Source: DATGLE01 sp035294325
Lineage (GTDB): Bacteria; Chloroflexota; Ktedonobacteria; Ktedonobacterales; Ktedonobacteraceae
DNA length: 8,539 nucleotides
Direction: 5' to 3'
NCBI GenBank assembly: GCA_035294325.1
Contig: DATGLE010000258.1
Span: forward strand, 1 to 8,539
Below the pieces are notes generated by a model. It had not been told where the DNA came from, searched no databases, and worked only from the letters and a program-made list of their open reading frames with translations. Made by a program: the position numbers and the translations under genes. Position 1 is the first letter of the stretch. Every line of letters begins with the position of its first letter. Shown piece by piece: positions 6,736 to 8,539 of the stretch.

Positions 6736-6812
6736 GGACGCCCACGAGGAGCGTCTCTACATGTTTCGGTGGTGCCCCATTCGACATGTAGAGACGAGGC
6801 TTGCCCTCGTCC
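6736..6812. repeat. Nested inverted-repeat element between convergent thyX and GNAT genes; possible bidirectional terminator
   Basis: A perfect 13-bp inverted repeat pairs 6752-6764 (cgtctctacatgt) with 6784-6796 around a 19-nt loop. Flanking it are outer GGACG/CGTCC ends (6736-6740 and 6808-6812), a right-hand hairpin GACGAGG/CCTCGTC (6793-6799 and 6805-6811, loop cttgc) and a weaker left-hand one GACGC/GCGTC (6737-6741 and 6751-6755). The alternative foldings give a cruciform-like unit. No U-run follows on either side. Position between two converging stops suits transcription termination, and the layout also suits a dispersed palindromic repeat. Confidence 0.72.
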
Positions 6813-6839
6813 TGATGCGTCCCTGCCTCTTTCTTGCTG

Positions 6840-7376
6840 TTACAATTCGCGGCGATAGAGGCGCAGACCCTCCGGCGCCGGCTCATCGGTGGGAAGCATC
6901 TCGCACTTCGCCGCCAGGCTGGCCGCGCCCGGATCGCGCACAGGAAGCAGAGCTTCGAAGTAGACGGGGATCCCTTCTGCTTCCGCTTCGAACTCGAAAT
7001 CGGCGGCCAGGTGGCGCGCGTGGTTCATGGCGCCGACGAGCAGAATGCGACCTCCGTGCTGCCGTCGATATTCCGGCTCTACCGCGCCCTGGCAGAGCAG
7101 GTGATAGCCCAGCTCGTCGCGGCGCAACTGCACGAGCGTATACCCGGCAACCTCACCGCTCAGGCCGTCGAGCGTTTCACCCTGGCCCCAGGGATTCAGT
7201 TCATCGTCGTCATCGGTAATTACGAAAGCATTAGCTTCAGCGTCGAGTTCGGGATCGGTGAGCCAGGCTACAAAATCGGCCTCGCTCATGGCCGCGACGC
7301 CATCGGCCAGCGCAGCAGCCTGCTGTATCCGCACCAGCGATGGTATATGCTCTGGCCGGAGGTTACGTATGCGCAT
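6840..7376 (-). CDS. GNAT-family N-acetyltransferase, substrate unknown
   Basis: The 178-residue product starts MRIRNLRPEHIPSLVRIQQ, the usual beta1-alpha1 opening of the GNAT fold. Residues 97-113 (GAVEPEYRRQHGGRILL) are the acetyl-CoA pyrophosphate-binding motif A. The first glycine of the usual RxxGxG is His here (R104-R-Q-H-G-G). The C-terminal part (PVYFEALLPVRDPGAASLAAKCEML) matches the closing strands and helix where family members have a DxxA-type pattern. Between them lies an acidic loop, TDDDDELNPWGQGE, around 54-67. The start ATG is preceded by GGAGG at 8 nt. The gene is convergent with thyX and divergent from the PLP-enzyme gene. GNATs acetylate amines of small molecules, proteins or antibiotics; nothing here narrows the choice. 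Confidence 0.85.
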   Translation of the reverse strand: MRIRNLRPEHIPSLVRIQQAAALADGVAAMSEADFVAWLTDPELDAEANAFVITDDDDELNPWGQGETLDGLSGEVAGYTLVQLRRDELGYHLLCQGAVEPEYRRQHGGRILLVGAMNHARHLAADFEFEAEAEGIPVYFEALLPVRDPGAASLAAKCEMLPTDEPAPEGLRLYRREL

Positions 7377-7520
7377 TGCTATCTCCTCCGAGCGAAATTT
7401 CCACGCGAAAACCTCCCGCGAAAGGTATGATATACTCAGGTATGTTCGTTGTTCTGATCACGACACGTTACCCTCTACCAGACGTGCCATATTTTCATCC
7501 CGACGCAAAGGAGTTGCAAT
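7377..7520. promoter_or_regulatory. Divergent intergenic region with -10-like palindrome
   Basis: These 144 bp separate the GNAT start from the PLP-enzyme start and must carry both promoters. The palindrome GTATGATATAC (7425-7435) gives a TATGAT on the plus strand (7426-7431) and a TATCAT on the minus strand (7427-7432), each five of six to the -10 consensus. I see no good -35 at the right distance for either, so the exact promoters are uncertain. No other structure is evident. Confidence 0.3.
7507..7513 (+). promoter_or_regulatory. Shine-Dalgarno site fixing a TTG start
   Basis: AAAGGAG lies 7 nt before the TTG at 7521. The first in-frame ATG is 13 codons further on (7560) with no such site, and the residues between are consistent with an N-terminal helix of the enzyme, so TTG is the best start. 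Confidence 0.8.
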
Positions 7521-8539
7521 TTGGCTGACCTCACACATATCGAACGTATCCGTCAGGAAATGCCTGCCACCACCGCGCACATCTATCTCAACACTGGCAC
7601 CTTCGGCCCGCTGCCAACCTGTGTGATTCAGGCGATGCAAGAGCGTATGCAGCAGGAATGGCGTGATGGTCGCCTGGGAGCAAAAAGTTTCGATGACATT
7701 ATGACCACCTATAGCGCTGCCCGCAGCAGCGTCGCGCGCCTGCTGCACGCCGGCGAGAGCGAGATTGCCCTGACCGATAACACCGGCGAGGGTATGAATA
7801 TCATCAGCTATGGCTTTAACTGGCGTGCCGGCGATGAGGTTATCACCACCAATCACGAACATATCAGCGCCCTCGCTCCATTGTATCAGATCCGTGATCG
7901 CTATGGCATTCGCATTCGCGTTGCCGATCTCGGCCCCTCGGCTGACCGGCCTGTACTTGAGGCCATCGACGAGTTGATTACTCCGCGCACGCGCCTGATC
8001 TCGCTGTCGCATGTGACCTGGACCACGGGCGCGGCGCTGGATGTAGCTGCCGTGGGAGGCATGGGGCGCGAGCGCGGCATTCCTGTGCTGGTCGATGGAG
8101 CGCAGTCGGCGGGAGCCATCCCTATCGATGTGGGCACGCTCAACGTGGATTTCTACGCCATTCCCATGCAAAAGTGGCTCTGCGGTCCTGACGGCACCGG
8201 TGCACTCTATGCCAGCCGCGAGGCGTTCCATTATGTCACCTCTACCTACGTCGGCTACTGGTCGGTGAAACATGAAGAGGATATCGAGTGGGCATTACAG
8301 GATGACGCGCGCCGCTTCGAACTTGGCGGGCGCCAGACGGCTGCTGTGGCGGGCCAGTGCGCGGCGCTGCGCTGGCTGGAGGAGTTTGTCGGCCACGACT
8401 GGCTCTACGAGCGCATCGCGACGCTGCACAGCTATGCCTATCGCCAGTTACAGAGCGTCCCCGGTCTCACCATGCTCACGCCCAGGGCCGGCGCAAGCGG
8501 GATCGTGGCCTTTAGATTGGAGGGCCGCGACGATGCCGC
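7521..8539 (+). CDS. Class-V aminotransferase-fold PLP enzyme, cysteine desulfurase/lyase-like (3' end outside window)
   Basis: The frame runs open from TTG at 7521 to the right edge, showing 339 residues; the whole protein is probably near 380-400. It opens with a helix and then HIYLNTGTFGPLP (20-32), typical of class-V members. H114 (TNHEHISAL) matches the PLP-stacking His of SufS-type enzymes. SHVTWTTGAALD (163-174) and VDGAQSAG (191-198) bind the cofactor, and K218 in PMQKWLCGPDGTGALY should be the Schiff-base lysine. A Gln precedes that Lys where most desulfurases have His. The closing part is 240 onward with RFELGGRQTAAVAG, a dimer-interface and phosphate-binding segment. The overall style recalls cysteine/cystine lyases and isopenicillin-N-epimerase-like proteins more than SufS. 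No suf, isc or other sulfur gene is adjacent, so the substrate stays open. Confidence 0.88.
   Translation, partial: MADLTHIERIRQEMPATTAHIYLNTGTFGPLPTCVIQAMQERMQQEWRDGRLGAKSFDDIMTTYSAARSSVARLLHAGESEIALTDNTGEGMNIISYGFNWRAGDEVITTNHEHISALAPLYQIRDRYGIRIRVADLGPSADRPVLEAIDELITPRTRLISLSHVTWTTGAALDVAAVGGMGRERGIPVLVDGAQSAGAIPIDVGTLNVDFYAIPMQKWLCGPDGTGALYASREAFHYVTSTYVGYWSVKHEEDIEWALQDDARRFELGGRQTAAVAGQCAALRWLEEFVGHDWLYERIATLHSYAYRQLQSVPGLTMLTPRAGASGIVAFRLEGRDDA

Noticed and set aside
7458..8273. 271-residue minus-strand open frame opposite the PLP enzyme
   Set aside because: The plus strand encodes an unmistakable class-V PLP fold with its lysine motif; the reverse frame is a codon-bias shadow.

Overview
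The window looks like ordinary chromosomal backbone of a moderately GC-rich bacterium. A member of the Chloroflexota, possibly Ktedonobacteria-like, is my best guess. It rests on the overall style of the proteins (long-form ThyX, MiaB with a long interdomain linker, PucR-type regulator, orphan PaaK) and on palindromic intergenic repeats. It is an impression from memory and no search was run. I see no rRNA, tRNA, CRISPR array, integrase, transposase or phage gene.

Left block, minus strand, 1-4195. A strong-looking promoter (GTGACA, 18 bp, TGT-TATAAT) lies 5' of miaB (tRNA ms2i6A37 methylthiotransferase). It is followed in the same direction by a TPR protein with a very acidic C-terminal tail, an unlisted 38-residue strongly basic protein, and a PucR/CdaR-type transcriptional regulator that runs off the left edge. 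The gaps are about 51, 26 and 29 bp, so this could be one operon, miaB-TPR-small basic protein-pucR. The two central genes have no function I can name; their opposite charges and adjacency make them the most interesting unknown here.

Middle block, 4227-5740. A perfect 31-bp inverted repeat with a 9-nt loop swallows the last codons and stop of a minus-strand phenylacetate-CoA ligase gene (paaK) and ends 7 bp short of the miaB promoter -35 box, so it probably terminates paaK and insulates miaB. paaK starts at a GTG with a good Shine-Dalgarno sequence at 5624. A longer reading upstream to 5885 is an artefact. No other phenylacetate-catabolism gene is in view.

Right block, 5741-8539. thyX (flavin-dependent thymidylate synthase, plus strand) is divergent from paaK and convergent with a GNAT-family acetyltransferase gene (minus strand). 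Between these two sits a nested hairpin element that may terminate both. The GNAT gene is divergent from a plus-strand class-V aminotransferase-fold PLP enzyme (cysteine desulfurase/cysteine lyase-like) that begins with TTG and is cut off by the right edge.

Apart from the left operon the genes appear to be independent housekeeping or metabolic units: tRNA modification, dTMP synthesis, aryl-CoA activation and PLP chemistry. I find no convincing new multi-gene system. The points most worth a second look are the acidic TPR/basic peptide pair, the long perfect palindrome, the MiaB linker insertion and the lengthened ThyX signature motif.
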